Below, piece after piece: positions 25,701-35,461 of a stretch of DNA of 64,000 bases (position 1 is its first letter; each line of letters opens with the position of its first letter). The notes beneath the pieces were generated by a model. The model made no database searches and was not told where the DNA came from. It worked only from the letters and a program-made list of their open reading frames with translations. Source of the stretch: Druceiella hillmani (Eukaryota; Arthropoda; Insecta; Lepidoptera; Hepialidae); the NCBI GenBank assembly GCA_039881145.1, contig JAYKKI010000052.1:11477001-11541000 (forward strand). The letters are read 5' to 3'. The position numbers were made by a program, and so were the translations under genes.

Positions 25701-25875
25701 CATAATTCTACTTATTTAAATGTTTTTCAAATAACAAACAAATTAAAAATTGAAATACCAATATATTTTTGGAAACAAATCTAAGGAACACTTAGTGTTA
25801 ATATGAAAATATACACAGTTAACCTTGCTTTTATAAAATAAGAATAAGTCTTACCCCGGTACCAATGGAGCTCAT
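16569..25875 (-). CDS. Prosalpha7: 20S proteasome subunit alpha type-3
   Basis: Complete gene of five coding exons on the minus strand: 25855-25875, 25307-25513, 23278-23526, 19275-19387 and 16569-16746. The sum is 768 nt, 255 aa plus stop, the usual length of PSMA3. The first three introns are phase 0 and the last is phase 2; all are GT-AG. The protein starts MSSIGTG, then [20 protein letters not shown], the alpha-subunit N-terminal signature, then [12 protein letters not shown], an [20 protein letters not shown] block, [53 protein letters not shown], and an acidic tail [10 protein letters not shown] typical of alpha-3. It forms part of the heptameric outer ring of the 20S core that gates entry of unfolded substrates and has no catalytic threonine; that is family knowledge. 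Introns 3 and 4 are stuffed with repeats, yet the coding exons are intact. Confidence 0.96.
18121..18345 (+). mobile_element. piggyBac-derived non-autonomous element, copy 3, head only
   Basis: TTAA at 18117-18120, then CCGTTACAGTGCC and a subterminal near-palindrome GAGCGCCATCGCGCTC, with a further inverted motif GAGCGTGATGGCG about 50 bp inside. It matches the copy at 21360 up to about 18345 and is then cut off. It lies in intron 4 of the proteasome gene. Confidence 0.7.
19275..19387 (-). CDS. Prosalpha7: Proteasome alpha-3 exon 4
   Basis: Encodes residues 160-196 plus two bases of Ile197: [20 protein letters not shown], then [17 protein letters not shown]. Acceptor TTTCAG, donor GTGAGT. 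Confidence 0.94.
19535..19800 (-). pseudogene. LINE fragment, C-terminal end of the RT protein
   Basis: On the minus strand: [20 protein letters not shown], then [20 protein letters not shown] and an [13 protein letters not shown] ending. This is the classic tail of non-LTR retrotransposon ORF2 proteins (GHV-RM then RGRPK-RW-D). 5'-truncated. It lies in the proteasome gene, on the gene's coding strand. Confidence 0.75.
20083..20460. repeat. Minisatellite with alternating 102- and 90-bp units
   Basis: Units start with AACAAACATGTTTCTCTAAC at about 20083, 20185, 20275 and 20377. The 12-bp difference is presence or absence of one TAAATGTTTCTC block. Every unit repeats ACATGT motifs. The 113-codon minus-strand open frame is repeat-driven. 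Confidence 0.88.
20797..21180. repeat. Direct tandem duplication of about 190 bp
   Basis: Both halves contain AGATATGACATTGTTTTTAA, AAAAATGTTAAATTCAAAC and CTGCAGAAGTAATAATTTTA in the same order (first 20810-20990, second 21001-21180). Divergence is moderate. It lies in intron 3 of the proteasome gene. Confidence 0.8.
21360..21980 (+). mobile_element. piggyBac-derived non-autonomous element, copy 2, both ends present
   Basis: Left end CCGTTTGAGTGCC (21360-21372), right end GGCACTAAAACAG (21968-21980), which is its inverted copy. The flanks TTAG and TAAA look like worn TTAA targets. Inside are the CGCACGCATCGCTAATTTTT block and an acidic open frame. At 621 bp it is too short for a transposase. 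It lies in intron 3 of the proteasome gene. Confidence 0.75.
21566..21859 (+). CDS. Acidic 97-codon frame inside the piggyBac-derived element
   Basis: Starts [20 protein letters not shown], then Ser/Asp/Glu-rich runs ([19 protein letters not shown]), then abruptly a hydrophobic AT-coded tail. The acidic part resembles the N-terminal region of piggyBac transposases; the tail begins where internal sequence is missing (near 21755) and comes from the element's 3' UTR. The same junction (GTGACCTTGATTTCAG) recurs in copy 1. Whether any copy is translated is unknown. Confidence 0.4.
   Translation: MSEYENNSSENDRFSSCEESDSESDIVVRSQFGVMQILSDSDNSDDNNYFADTEDVPDCENEDVTLISVFVIIFVHNIYFHNFLCILFLLRKHHTNY
23278..23526 (-). 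CDS. Prosalpha7: Proteasome alpha-3 exon 3
   Basis: Encodes residues 77-159, from [20 protein letters not shown] through [20 protein letters not shown] to DPSGVTY. Acceptor CTAG and donor GTGAGT, both phase 0. Confidence 0.95.
25307..25513 (-). CDS. Prosalpha7: Proteasome alpha-3 exon 2
   Basis: Encodes residues 8-76 from [20 protein letters not shown] to HIDEHVGM. The acceptor ACAG lies just above 25513 and the donor GTATGT just below 25307. The open frame continues past the donor into the intron, which is not coding. Confidence 0.95.
25855..25875 (-). CDS. Prosalpha7: Proteasome alpha-3 exon 1 (MSSIGTG)
   Basis: A 21-nt coding exon: ATG and six codons, then donor GTAAGA. MSSIGTG-YDLS is the family's conserved start, which fixes this ATG. 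Confidence 0.93.
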
Positions 25876-25879
25876 CGTT

Positions 25880-26102
25880 TCTTATTTATTAATTTGATAA
25901 CTATTTATATATTAAATTTACACGTCGAAAAATTAATTGCACTAGAAATATAAACGAAATAATGACAGAAACAGTACATGAAACAGCATAAACCGGTGCA
26001 TAAAACTTTGTTTATGGTACATTAACTCCGTGACAAAGCCAAATTGCTTGTAATAGACAACAGAGTACATGCTGCGTAGTCTTGGTATAAAAGTAATAAT
26101 TT
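25880..26102 (-). promoter_or_regulatory. Region holding the proteasome alpha-3 5' UTR and promoter
   Basis: By position the transcription start must lie between the ATG at 25875 and the repeat boundary at 26103, or beyond if there is a non-coding first exon. I see no convincing TATA box on the minus strand, as expected for a housekeeping gene. Confidence 0.25.
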
Positions 26103-27529
26103 AGATAAGATGGCCACTCAATTAAGACTGAGTTGTCTGTAGCATTGTCATTTATTTTACTCTTTTTCTAATTGTGCTGAACTGTTCTAGCGTTAAATAC
26201 AGATGAGTCAAGGGGCCAAGATCTAATATTCCTTTGGATTTTTTTTTGTTTATAGTTATTTTAATGTACACAATATGTTTTCATGCCGCGAAATGGAATC
26301 ACATTAATTGATTATGTTTTATATAAAAATACTCACGAAACACTTAAAACATGTAGTTATGTCACCTTAATAAACAATTGACTATATTAGTTAATTATAT
26401 TGGTGATAATGCTATATATTCAAACCTGGTATCACCTATTAATTTGCATTTTATTTTGAAGTTACAATATTGGCAGGTGAACAGATTTAATTGAAATATA
26501 GAAAAATAGAATACTTTTCAAAATTGAAAACGTTATAAATTTTTATCAAGTAATTATTTAATTGTATTAATTAGATATATGCAATAAAAGAACACTGAAA
26601 TACTTCAATTAACCATCTAATCGGACATGCCTTATTATATGTCCACTAAATCACAGAACAGATACGGTACATTAAGTATTTAAAACATAAAAACACAACA
26701 AAAAAAATCAATTTAACGGTGTGCTTTGTGGGCAACATAGCAGAACTTAAAATGTTACGTTTCATTTTTATATTAATTTGAGCCTTTTATCATGTAATTA
26801 TTCGACAACCAATCATAAAGTTTCAATGAAATAGTTATTTTTCTACAATGCAAGTCAACATTTAAAAAAAATAATAGTGTCTACATATTCCACGGATTAT
26901 ATAGTAGAAGTAATCTTTAAAACAGTGATAGTAGTCATTTTTATTTAATTATAATTATAATATAATTTTTAGAGCTATATCATTTCGTTAAGTAATTTAA
27001 ATCTTTATAAAATAAGAAAAATTTGCCACAATTTTATTAATTATGCATAATATCGTACCCATTCACAGACCAAATAAAAAATGCTGCTTGTCCCTAAAAA
27101 CTTTTTGTGTTTATGTTAATCATAATGTTATCTAGTAAATTGTTAAAATATTATTGCAATTGGATAATAGAAAAACGATTGAATTAAAACGATATTTTCA
27201 TCGAGTTGTAGTATTTTTAGCTGTGATAATTATAATGTTTCTATTCTTTTTTTAATAATTGCCTACCGTTAGTGTAATTTCAAAATAACTCGTAACTTAT
27301 TAATCGACATTTTATTTGAATATATGGCCATATCATCAGTGCGTTTAGAAAGCTTGTGATTTGGTATTAAGTTGATAATTATGTTTATTTAGGTTTTCTA
27401 TGACTATTTTTTCATACAAATGATGAAATAATATGATTCCATGATGAAATAATATGAATAGTTAGGAAAAAAGTCAACAAGTATTCATATTATTAACAAT
27501 GTATTCTAAGTTAAGTGGCCATCTTATCT
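26103..27529. mobile_element. Possible 1.4-kb non-autonomous TIR element
   Basis: AGATAAGATGGCCACT at 26103-26118 is perfectly inverted at 27514-27529, and the next ten or so bases are also similar. The interior is extremely AT-rich with no reading frame. A target duplication is not evident, so chance inverted similarity is not excluded. Confidence 0.4.
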
Positions 27530-29880
27530 GCACATGCCTGATGTAACGTCCAAGGGCAAGTTTTTGCTAATTATTTATATTTTACTAATAATTATTTTTA
27601 TAATTACATAAGATCTCAGTTTCCAAAGATGATTAAATATAAATTTTAACATATGAGTAACATTTCATTTTATTTTAATCTCCAAAACGGCTTTAAAGAA
27701 AATAGGATTATATCATTCCATAAATGATTAATCCTACCATTTAATCTTAATGGAGAGAATAATATGACTTATTAATTATTAATATTTTATTACTATGTTG
27801 TATTTTTGAGAAATGGTTATAAATAATTTAGAATATTTATAAAATGAATGTTAATGTTCAAATTGAATTTTGCCCTTGCTGACGTATAAAAGTCGACTAT
27901 AGTTATACACGATGATATTCATCGTTTGTAAATAGTTTGAGCGAACTATTATGGAATTAAAATTGGGTGTTTCAATAATCAGTAAAATATAATCATGAAA
28001 AGGATTTTAAGAAAAAAATAATCTAAAGTTTAATGCCATAGTTTCTAAGCGTCATCTATCGGTTTTTACTTTCATCTTTATTGCAACATCAGAAAGCGCT
28101 ATTAAAATTCCATCGCTGAAAATAGATGTCGCTTTATCATATTCACAATATTTTAGTTTTTATATTTCAGAATGACCATATTGACAGTAAACGTACGTAA
28201 AATTATTACAATAAAGGGTATTTATAGATAATAAATACGCATACAATGGAATTGATAAACGATTTTTAGGGAGAGAATTAACCAGCAGTGAGGGTTTTGT
28301 TATCGAATCGGATACAAAATGTGAAAATTTAAGCAAGATAAAATACACGTTTATGTACATATGTCTGGTCAGTACCATACATTTAGATTTAGTATAGATT
28401 TAGCATTGATAGATGACACCACAAGCAATATTTGAACTGATTGAAAGATAGATCTCAATAACAAGGCTATTTATTGCAACTTTTTTTTATAAAAACTAGT
28501 TATTTAAGTTCATGTCTTAATATTTTTAAAAATGAAATGTATAAAATACGTATTTACAGTTTTTTCTACTTGATGCCATCTAGACATTTTTGTAGGATTG
28601 AAATGCAAAACTAACTTTATCTTTTCTACAGATGGCATACGAGTTGATTGTTTTACGTTCCATTTCATCGATCGCATCAAAATTACCCTGATAATACTTT
28701 TTTTTATCAGAAGCACATTGAAACGATAAAAATATATGTGAAAGTTATTGGATCCGATTTAAATAAAGATAATTTTTCAAGTTTTATTAATAAAAATATG
28801 AAAATATGTTATAATTAATATGACAGCTTATTGAGAAGGAACATAACATTTTGAGAATAGTCAATTATCCTGTCTGTCTGAATTTAGATTCATTACAGTT
28901 TTATTCTTTTGAGTGGTTTTTGGTTTCTTGTAATTTTATTTACGACTTTGCATTGTCTCTGGATCCCGTGTACACTTTCTTGACAACGCTTAGCTGTATT
29001 TTATTTTTTCCTGGATATGTTTGAAACTTCCGGGACTCGAGGCGTATACTCGTATTCCGGGACAATCCGGGTGGCTTCTTTTTTGGGGCACACTTGGAAA
29101 TTTTTTAAAGTAATTTTATAAATAAGGCATAAGCAGGGCAGTGTGTAGTTATGAAAAGGTCCCTAGGCAAAACAAGTCTAGGGCCTTCTTCCGTCTTGTA
29201 GGCGCAAACCGAGACTAACCAGCTTCACTAGCAAATTGAGGTTTTGGAGAAGGGTGACATGGCACAACTTCCTTATTTTGCGAGTCGACAGGGGTAACAT
29301 TTCAAAGCAAAAAAAAATTTAAAATTATGTAATTGTTTTATCGTATCAGCCACTTAATTTGAAGCCTAGGCCCGAGCAGATGAGATACATTGAAATCAAA
29401 TCTTTTATTACTGTGTTGTAGTTCCCATGGACAATAGCTTACTATATATTAAATATATTAAAACGGAAAATAATATTCATAATTATTTGTCATCTTTGTC
29501 GTACACACGATACATACGCACATTGGTTAGCGCTCGGGGGAATAACCCGCGAACAGCTGCGAATATATCGCTATTGTGGGTGAACATCGCACTCCGGGCA
29601 AGTATTGGGTGTATTGAAAAGAGTTATGTATTATATTCTATTTCACTCAATTAGAAAAAGGGCGTGTTTGACGTTTTATTTCAACGACAATTTATTTCTT
29701 TACAGCCAACGTATAGCATTTTTCTTTGTACGATGTCTGTTCCTGTACACCGTGTATATAGACATATAGTTCCAGGACATCGTGTATATGTGAGTACGTC
29801 TATATTTATACTATTTAGACTTCTTGCAGATAATAAAGCTTTGAGCCAACTGAAAATGAGCTCTCAAATAGATGATTCTA
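27530..29880. other. Intergenic stretch, mostly featureless
   Basis: AT-rich sequence with a TATAAAAG at 27888 that has no following gene, a CCGGGA-type repeat end at 29015-29095, and short frames without recognisable products. 29140-29640 is locally less AT-rich; I could not assign it. Confidence 0.4.
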
Positions 29881-29885
29881 GATGA

Positions 29886-29931
29886 TTCAAAAGATTCAAA
29901 ATGGGCTTCAGCCCATTTTGAATCTTTTGAA
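29886..29931. repeat. Perfect 22-bp inverted repeat, 2-bp spacer
   Basis: TTCAAAAGATTCAAAATGGG-CT and its exact reverse complement are separated by TC. It lies a short distance before the P-element-type transposase debris. Confidence 0.95.
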
Positions 29932-29999
29932 ATTAAAAAAAAACACGGGGTCGAGTCCCGTGTTTGAAAAAACAGCCATACGAAAGAAAATCTCAAATT

Positions 30000-31110
30000 T
30001 AGATGAGTTATCTTCTTATTGAAATTAGAATTAGAAACTTAAAATACTGAACCAGAATAGAGTTTTCAAATACCAGGCAAACCAAAGCGCTGATATTTTT
30101 CATTTGGAAAAACACCAGAACGTGTAAAGAAACTGAAATGTACTGCAACTTTTGCGCGAAAAAAATTAAAAAGCAATATGGTTTCTTCAAAAAAAATAAA
30201 AAGGACCTGATAGACAAAAACATTGTTAATATAGAAAAATTCCCGAAATATCTAAAACTTTAACAAAAATGCAGTTGAAAACAGATATTAAAAATGAACA
30301 ACTACTAAACAGAATCTTTGCGTTCCTTATATTTTAAGTCTTCTTCTATGTACAGGCATACGAGAAAAACTAGAGTTTTATCTAGTAACAGATCCTCGTA
30401 CAATAAAAATATGGTTAAAGAAGCAAGATGTTTCCCAGGGTTCTCAAAAGTTAGTTCTGAGAATATTAAAAAGATATTTAAGTTTACCACGGACCAAGAA
30501 AGAACTTGTATAGTTTGATTAAAATAATTACATGTTTGGAATACAATGAAAAATTTTACTTGATGGAAGGTTTTGAAGATTTGGGAAAAGGTCAAAGATC
30601 AGACAAGTTAGCCAGAACTATGGCAAAATTTGAATATTCCTCTTGCTTACTTTTTGTCACATAAAAATGTTAAGACGGATAATCTAAAACACACAATAAA
30701 AAGACTATTACGAAAAACTTTCGAATCGGAATTATCGCCCAAAGGCCTTGTGTGTGACCAGGAAAAGACAAATGTAAGTATCTTAAAGCAAGAGGGGGTA
30801 ACTCCAGATAATCCATTTTTTATGCTAGATGATGCAAAATACTTTCCATCTTTGCTATGTTTCACATTACTAAACATTTTAGAAATAATTTGTTGACAAA
30901 CAATTTCATATGGCAAGATAATGAAGTAAGTTTCAATGACGTAATTGATCATTATAATATTGACCGAAACGACAAAAGTAAAAGCAAAAAAAATAACACA
31001 AGCTCACTTAAGCCCAAATGGGCTTCAAATACCGCAAATTTAATAGAAAAAATTAATAATCTTTTTGATCCACACAAACGTGCTTTATCAACAAATATGC
31101 CATGACGAAA
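30000..31110 (+). pseudogene. P-element / THAP9-type transposase, decayed
   Basis: Across frames on the plus strand the order of blocks is that of the P/THAP9 superfamily. First comes a region with RTCKETEMYCNFCAKKIKKQ, then RVLSSNRSSYN, a GFSKVSSENIKKIFK segment, a GFEDLGKG-type motif near 30572, IPLAYFLSHKNVKTDNLK, RKTFESELSPKGLVCDQEKT, ILKQEGVTPDNPFFMLDD, then HITKHFRNNLLTNNFIW and VSFNDVIDHYNIDRN, and a KPKWASNTANLIEKINNLF stretch. The superfamily cuts and pastes DNA with a GTP-binding transposase carrying an N-terminal THAP zinc finger; no THAP domain is visible here. Many stops and frameshifts make it inactive. A Ser/Thr-rich frame that may be its C-terminal part continues to about 31580 and is split by a SINE. 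Confidence 0.78.
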
Positions 31111-31287
31111 ACAGGGTACATCAGTAACCTAACCGCCAAGCAATTGAGATCTATATTCCGAAGCCATCTATTAAATGGATCAATATCCACTGAAAACTGC
31201 GAGAAAAGTTGGTTTTTCTGTTGAATCACTTTACAATGGATTCAACAGAAAAAACAACTTTTCTTAGAAATGCTAAACCATCTCAGA

Positions 31288-31485
31288 CGTACCTAGACGT
31301 ACCAGTCGTCACCGTGGTGTGTTGGGTTGAGCGCATGATCGCGCACCGCGAGGACCCGGGTTCGATTCCCGGCCCCTCATCGAAGCGGAACTGGTAGAAG
31401 CCCAACCTTTCGAGACTCTGGCGACCATTTTTCCATATGAGATATTCTTCATCTCATGTGGACACGACAACAACAACGTACCTAG
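31288..31485 (+). mobile_element. tRNA-derived SINE, type A (CAA-tailed), with target duplication
   Basis: The head has a tRNA-like A box and a B box in CCCGGGTTCGATTCCCGGC. The body has AGAAGCCCAACCTTTCGAGA, and the 3' end is GGACACGACAACAACAA. Flanks ACGTACCTAGACGTA and ACGTACCTAGATGTA form a near-perfect 15-bp target duplication. It interrupts a plus-strand open frame. Confidence 0.8.
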
Positions 31486-31574
31486 ATGTATCATTACCAT
31501 CGACAGCCAATTTACCCAATTCAACTGCAGTGAGAGCCAGTGAACCGGAAACAATCCAAAGTACCCTAGAATAT

Positions 31575-31790
31575 TCGTCGTCGTCGAAGTCGTCATCGTG
31601 GTGTGCCAGGTTGATCACAAGGCATACGGCTTTTAACGATTCGGCGCACCGCGGGGAGCCGGTTTCGATTCCCGGCCTTCGTCGAACGGGGCTGGACTGG
31701 TGTTATGGTTGACTGTAAGAGATTGCTCTCGTAGCAATAAGTCCGCCATATGTATCAATTAGATACGTTAAAGTAGATAAATAAATAAGA
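31575..31790 (+). mobile_element. tRNA-derived SINE, type B (LINE-like tail)
   Basis: tRNA-like head with GTGTGCCAGGTTGATCACAA and B box GGTTTCGATTCCCGGCC. The body is TCGAACGGGGCTGGACTGGT, then the tail GGTTGACTGTAAGAGATTGC / AATAAGTCCGCC and an AATAAATAAG end. The head is shared with type A; the tail is not. Confidence 0.8.
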
Positions 31791-31849
31791 TTATTCAATC
31801 GTCTATTTTGGAGGGTATCTTACAAAGAATGTATAGAAAAATACAATTT

Positions 31850-33640
31850 CCAACGTGAAGCTGAAATGACACATTGATGGAGTAGTTCAGGTAACATCTC
31901 GGTATAGTGATGTGGCGGAGGTTTTCGATTGTGCTTCTTTCCATTGTGCTGCAAGGTCGGAATCTATTCAGTCCCAGCCTGTATCCAATCGCCATACTTC
32001 CTGTAGTATTTGTTTGGCTCGGATTGTGACAGGTGAGGCTAGTCCAAGCGGATCGAATAGCGATGTAACAATTTTCAATGATTCGCGCTTCGCAGGCGCG
32101 TCGCTCAGTAGTACTATACTTGGTACTCGTGCCAAGTCCAAATTGAATCCGAGCTCATCTGTAGTGGGTTTCCAAATGAGGCCGAGCACTCGTCCCGTCT
32201 TTTCTTCATCACTTAGGTCGACTGTCGGCTTTAGTGATACATCATGACTTAGCCTTAGTACTTCTCGCGAATCTGAAGTCCATTGCCTCAGTTCGAAGTT
32301 GCCGCGCAAATGTATGTCACGCACTTCTTTTTCAGTCTTGATAGCTTCTTCCATAGTTTTGTAGCTATCTAGGTAGTCGTCGATATAGTGGTTATGTTTT
32401 AAAGCAGAAAACTCGCTAAATTTCGACGCATTGAGATTCTTTACAGATATGGCTGTTGAAGGTGAACACGTCGCACCGAAGATGGGAGAGGTCATTCTGT
32501 ACATTCGCGGTGGGCTCTCATCGTGTTGACCTCCCCGCCACAGATATATGAGCGCATACCTATTATATCGGCGGTTATATCTCGATTCGCATAAACATAT
32601 CGGCTATGTCGGTAGAGATAGCAAGGGGATGCTGTCTGAAGCGCATCAGGACCACCGGTAGAGACTGCAGGAGACCCTTTCGTTTTCGCTGCGGCACCGT
32701 GGACAATTTTTACTTTCCCCGGCTTCATCGAATTTAATACGGAGAAATGCGGCAAGTACCACGTCTTGTTTTTAGTTACCTTTTCCAGAGCGAGCTCAGC
32801 GTATCCTATTTCTATAAGAGCGTCCATGTGTTGGCAGTACTTCTCCTTTAGGATTGGATCTCTATGGAGCTTCTTTTCCGTATTTATCAGCCGCTCTATC
32901 GTGTTATCGTAGTTGTTAGGCAATACGATATTATCATGTTTCCATAAAACGGCACTTGGACACCCTTCTTTTGTCTCTGTGACATAATCACTGAGTAATT
33001 TAAGTGCTCGTTCAACGGGATCATTTTACGGCCTCTTCAGGGTTATCGTGAGTGCTTCTAGTGCAAAGTATTGTCTCAGATGTTCGTTCATATTTTCTTC
33101 TATCGATGTCAAGTGATGCACGAAGTTTACGCGATGACCCAGGGAACGTGTATGCGCACCGTGAAGTACCCGTCCGAGCGGCGTGAGAGAGGTGATCGGT
33201 TGAGTTATTTTTCCTTTTCGTACTTCTGTCGCGAGTAACATCTGCCAGTTATCTTGCCCGATGACTATTGGTTGATGTTGTTATACTGGAGGCTGTCTTG
33301 AACGTCGAGTAGGAGTTCACAGCTGGGTATATCTTTTTCTGTCACTTCTTGGGCGAGAGTTGCAGATTCTGGATGGTGCGTATTTGGCTCTTGTGCCGTC
33401 GAGTCGCGCCCTTAATGGTAAATGCGACACGTCTTTGTGCGGCATCTCTGTGTTCTAGTGCGGTAATATACACAACGGAAGTATAGGTGATGCGTCTTCG
33501 CTAGGTCCCACCTTGCATTGGAATCAGATTCGTTGAGCTTTTTGTACCCCGTCGTGACATATCCCACTTTTGAACACACCGGATATTTAATCTCGTTTCT
33601 ATCTTTTGCTATAAACGTCCTTTGTGTTTGTCGCACGCAT
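31850..33640 (-). pseudogene. BEL/Pao LTR-retrotransposon polyprotein, decayed and shortened
   Basis: Minus strand, in order. A gag zinc-knuckle-like Cys cluster (33412-33636, YPVCSKVGYVTTGY and LYFRCVYYRTRTQRC). A protease-region remnant (33026-33241, TSLTPLGRVLHGAHTRSLG). The start of the reverse transcriptase (32492-32923, KTWYLPHFSVLNSMKPGKVK). The RT core (31968-32504, YRMTSPIFGATCSPSTA) with the catalytic box as HYIDDYLDS. Then the BEL-type connection segment (EEKTGRVLGLIWKP, TSLFDPLGLASPVTIRAKQI). The order and the SLFDPLG motif identify BEL/Pao. Frameshifts separate the blocks. RNase H and integrase are absent, and sequence stops resembling the element near 31850, close to a SINE. The YIDD box itself is intact. 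Confidence 0.85.
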
Positions 33641-33794
33641 CGCTAATTTTTTAAGTAAAATTTCTTTACGCACGCTTGACTTGGGGAGTAAGGTGGTGAA
33701 TGCGCGACGAGAGCGTTACGAAAAGTATGATCGTACGAGGCGAACGGAAGTTGAGAGGGAGATATAAGTTAGTGAAGACAGAAAGAGAGAGAGA

Positions 33795-33987
33795 GTTATG
33801 TTTCGTATATTACTGTAGGGATAAAAGAGAGAGGTGCGATCACACAATTTCTTTCTCTCTTTCTCTCATAGCCAGTTATGTTTCGTATATCTAAGACACA
33901 GTGCAAGCCTATTGTCTGTATTACACTGTAGGAGCAAGAGAGAGCAGTGCGCGCGCACATTTTCTTTCTCTCTTCCTCTCATAGCCA
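33795..33987. repeat. Two diverged direct repeats of about 80 and 113 bp
   Basis: Both units begin GTTATGTTTCGTATAT and end with a CTTTCTCTC-rich run and CTCATAGCCA. The second has an insertion containing GACACAGTGCAAGCC. They lie on the 5' side of the BEL/Pao remnant and could derive from its leader or LTR. Confidence 0.6.
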
Positions 33988-33997
33988 GTGCATGAAA

Positions 33998-34000
33998 TAT

Positions 34001-34067
<67 letters not shown>
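33998..34067. repeat. (AT)n microsatellite
   Basis: About 70 bp of alternating AT directly after the GAGA-type repeats. Confidence 0.95.
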
Positions 34068-34070
<3 letters not shown>

Positions 34071-34389
34071 AGTTTGCTAGCGTTATGCGAACGGTGATTT
34101 TTTTTATTATTTTGTAATTTCATTTCATTTTTGAACAATTGTATAAATTATTATTTTGTTCAATACATTAAATATTCTACGTTTAAAATGAATAAAATTG
34201 TAAATTCATTTTAAAGTTCATATTTTGTGAATTTGAAGTTTTATTTCAGTCGTGTGGTCTAAAGCACACTCGTTTTTAATAATTGAAACAATCACACAAG
34301 TGTGTCCATTGCGATAAAAACACGAACTTGACCTTATAACATCCACATTACTGTACGAAACACTAATTTTCGTTGACCATTCAATTGAC

Positions 34390-35360
34390 AATAGTGGGGA
34401 TACCAAGAAATAGAATTGGATCAATATTAAAAACGGGCCCATCAACACCAAAAAAACGTAAAAACAGAAGAATCCCACTATCGAAAATGGACGATTTTGA
34501 ATATAATGTAGACGTATGACGTACTCGTCGAACATTATACAAATTTTATGCTAATAAAAAACTTCCAATACTAGACATTATTTTGGAAGATTTACAAGCT
34601 GATATGGACTTTCCGTATAAACGTACCAATCTGCGTAATGTGTTGATTAAACTTAGATTTAAGTGTGAAACACTTAACAAGCGAAAAGTATTGCTTGAAT
34701 CATTGCGGTACAAAGCGGTTGGGCAGACTGTAGCTGTTCATGTGATTTGGATGTGCCTTCTTCTCGAGGCAAACCGTTTATTATTGTCAATGCTGGTACT
34801 AAAGATGGATGGACTCAAAATGCTTTAATTTTGTCAGCAAAACAAATTAAAGACGAGAGTGCAGATTACCGCTGTGACATGAATTCGGCATTGTTCGAGA
34901 AGTCGTTTGAGGAGCAATTATTGCCAAACATGCCAGAAAACAGCATAATGGTCATGGACAACGCTGCGTACCACTCGCGGTTATCCGTTAAAGTACCTAC
35001 CACGTCGAAAAGTAAAAGTGATGTTCTTAAGTTTATGAACTTCCACAATATTCCTGAACCAGATCCAATTGAAGTAAAACCAATATTGGTGGATAGTGTA
35101 AAAAAGGTGGAATCGAAAAAAAATATTTTATTGTTTAGTACCTAGTGTCAAAGGGCTTTGAAATAGTGCGTCTTCCGCCGTATAACTGTATTTTCAATCC
35201 AATTGAACAAATCTGGTCGAAGGTGAAGCATGACATAATGGCAAGCAATTGCAAACCTACCGATTCTGTCGTCTTATATCAAATTAACGAGAAGTAATGA
35301 AAAATGTGACATCAGATACGTGGAAAAGACATGTAGATCACGCGATTTAAGAAGAAAATC
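34390..35360 (+). pseudogene. Tc1/mariner-superfamily transposase with long D-E spacing, decayed
   Basis: Plus-strand blocks in order: GIPRNRIGSILKTGPSTPKK, MDDFEYNVDV with RRTLYKFYANKKLPILDIIL, DFPYKRTNLRNVLIKLRFK then LNKRKVLLES (helix-turn-helix part), SSRGKPFIIVNAGTKDGW (first catalytic region), FEEQLLPNMPENSIMVMDNA then AYHS (second Asp at 34957), and EIVRLPPYNCIFNPIEQIWS (Glu codon at 35205). There is a stop after the VDV block, frame changes around 34720-34750, and another near 35120-35145. The D and E codons are 248 bp apart, about 82 residues allowing for the shift. Common mariners have 34 between them, so this is a long-spacing lineage. The C-terminal region ends near 35360 (ASNCKPTDSVVLYQINEK). 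Confidence 0.78.
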
Positions 35361-35416
35361 GATATTTTAGTATGGATTCGGAACGTGATGACTTTGGATC
35401 TCTTATTACAAATACA

Positions 35417-35461
35417 GGCGGTAATAACTCTGACACTTCGAGTGTCAGAGTCATTACCGCC
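35417..35461. repeat. 21-bp inverted repeat with 3-bp loop
   Basis: GGCGGTAATAACTCTGACAC-T, loop TCG, then its inverted copy with one mismatch. It lies within 100 bp after the mariner-type transposase frame ends. Confidence 0.92.

Noticed and set aside
27885..28000. TATAAAAG with an ATG about 60 bp downstream, looking like a promoter
   Set aside because: The frame stops after about 12 codons and no spliced continuation was recognised.
31340..31375. tRNA gene suggested by GGTTCGATTCC boxes (also at 31665 and 38800)
   Set aside because: The B boxes sit in SINE heads with degenerate A boxes and SINE tails; no cloverleaf can be completed.
33636..33660. CGCACGCATCGCTAATTTTT next to the BEL/Pao gag, identical to part of the piggyBac-derived family
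   Set aside because: Only about 25 bp match; too short to call another copy.
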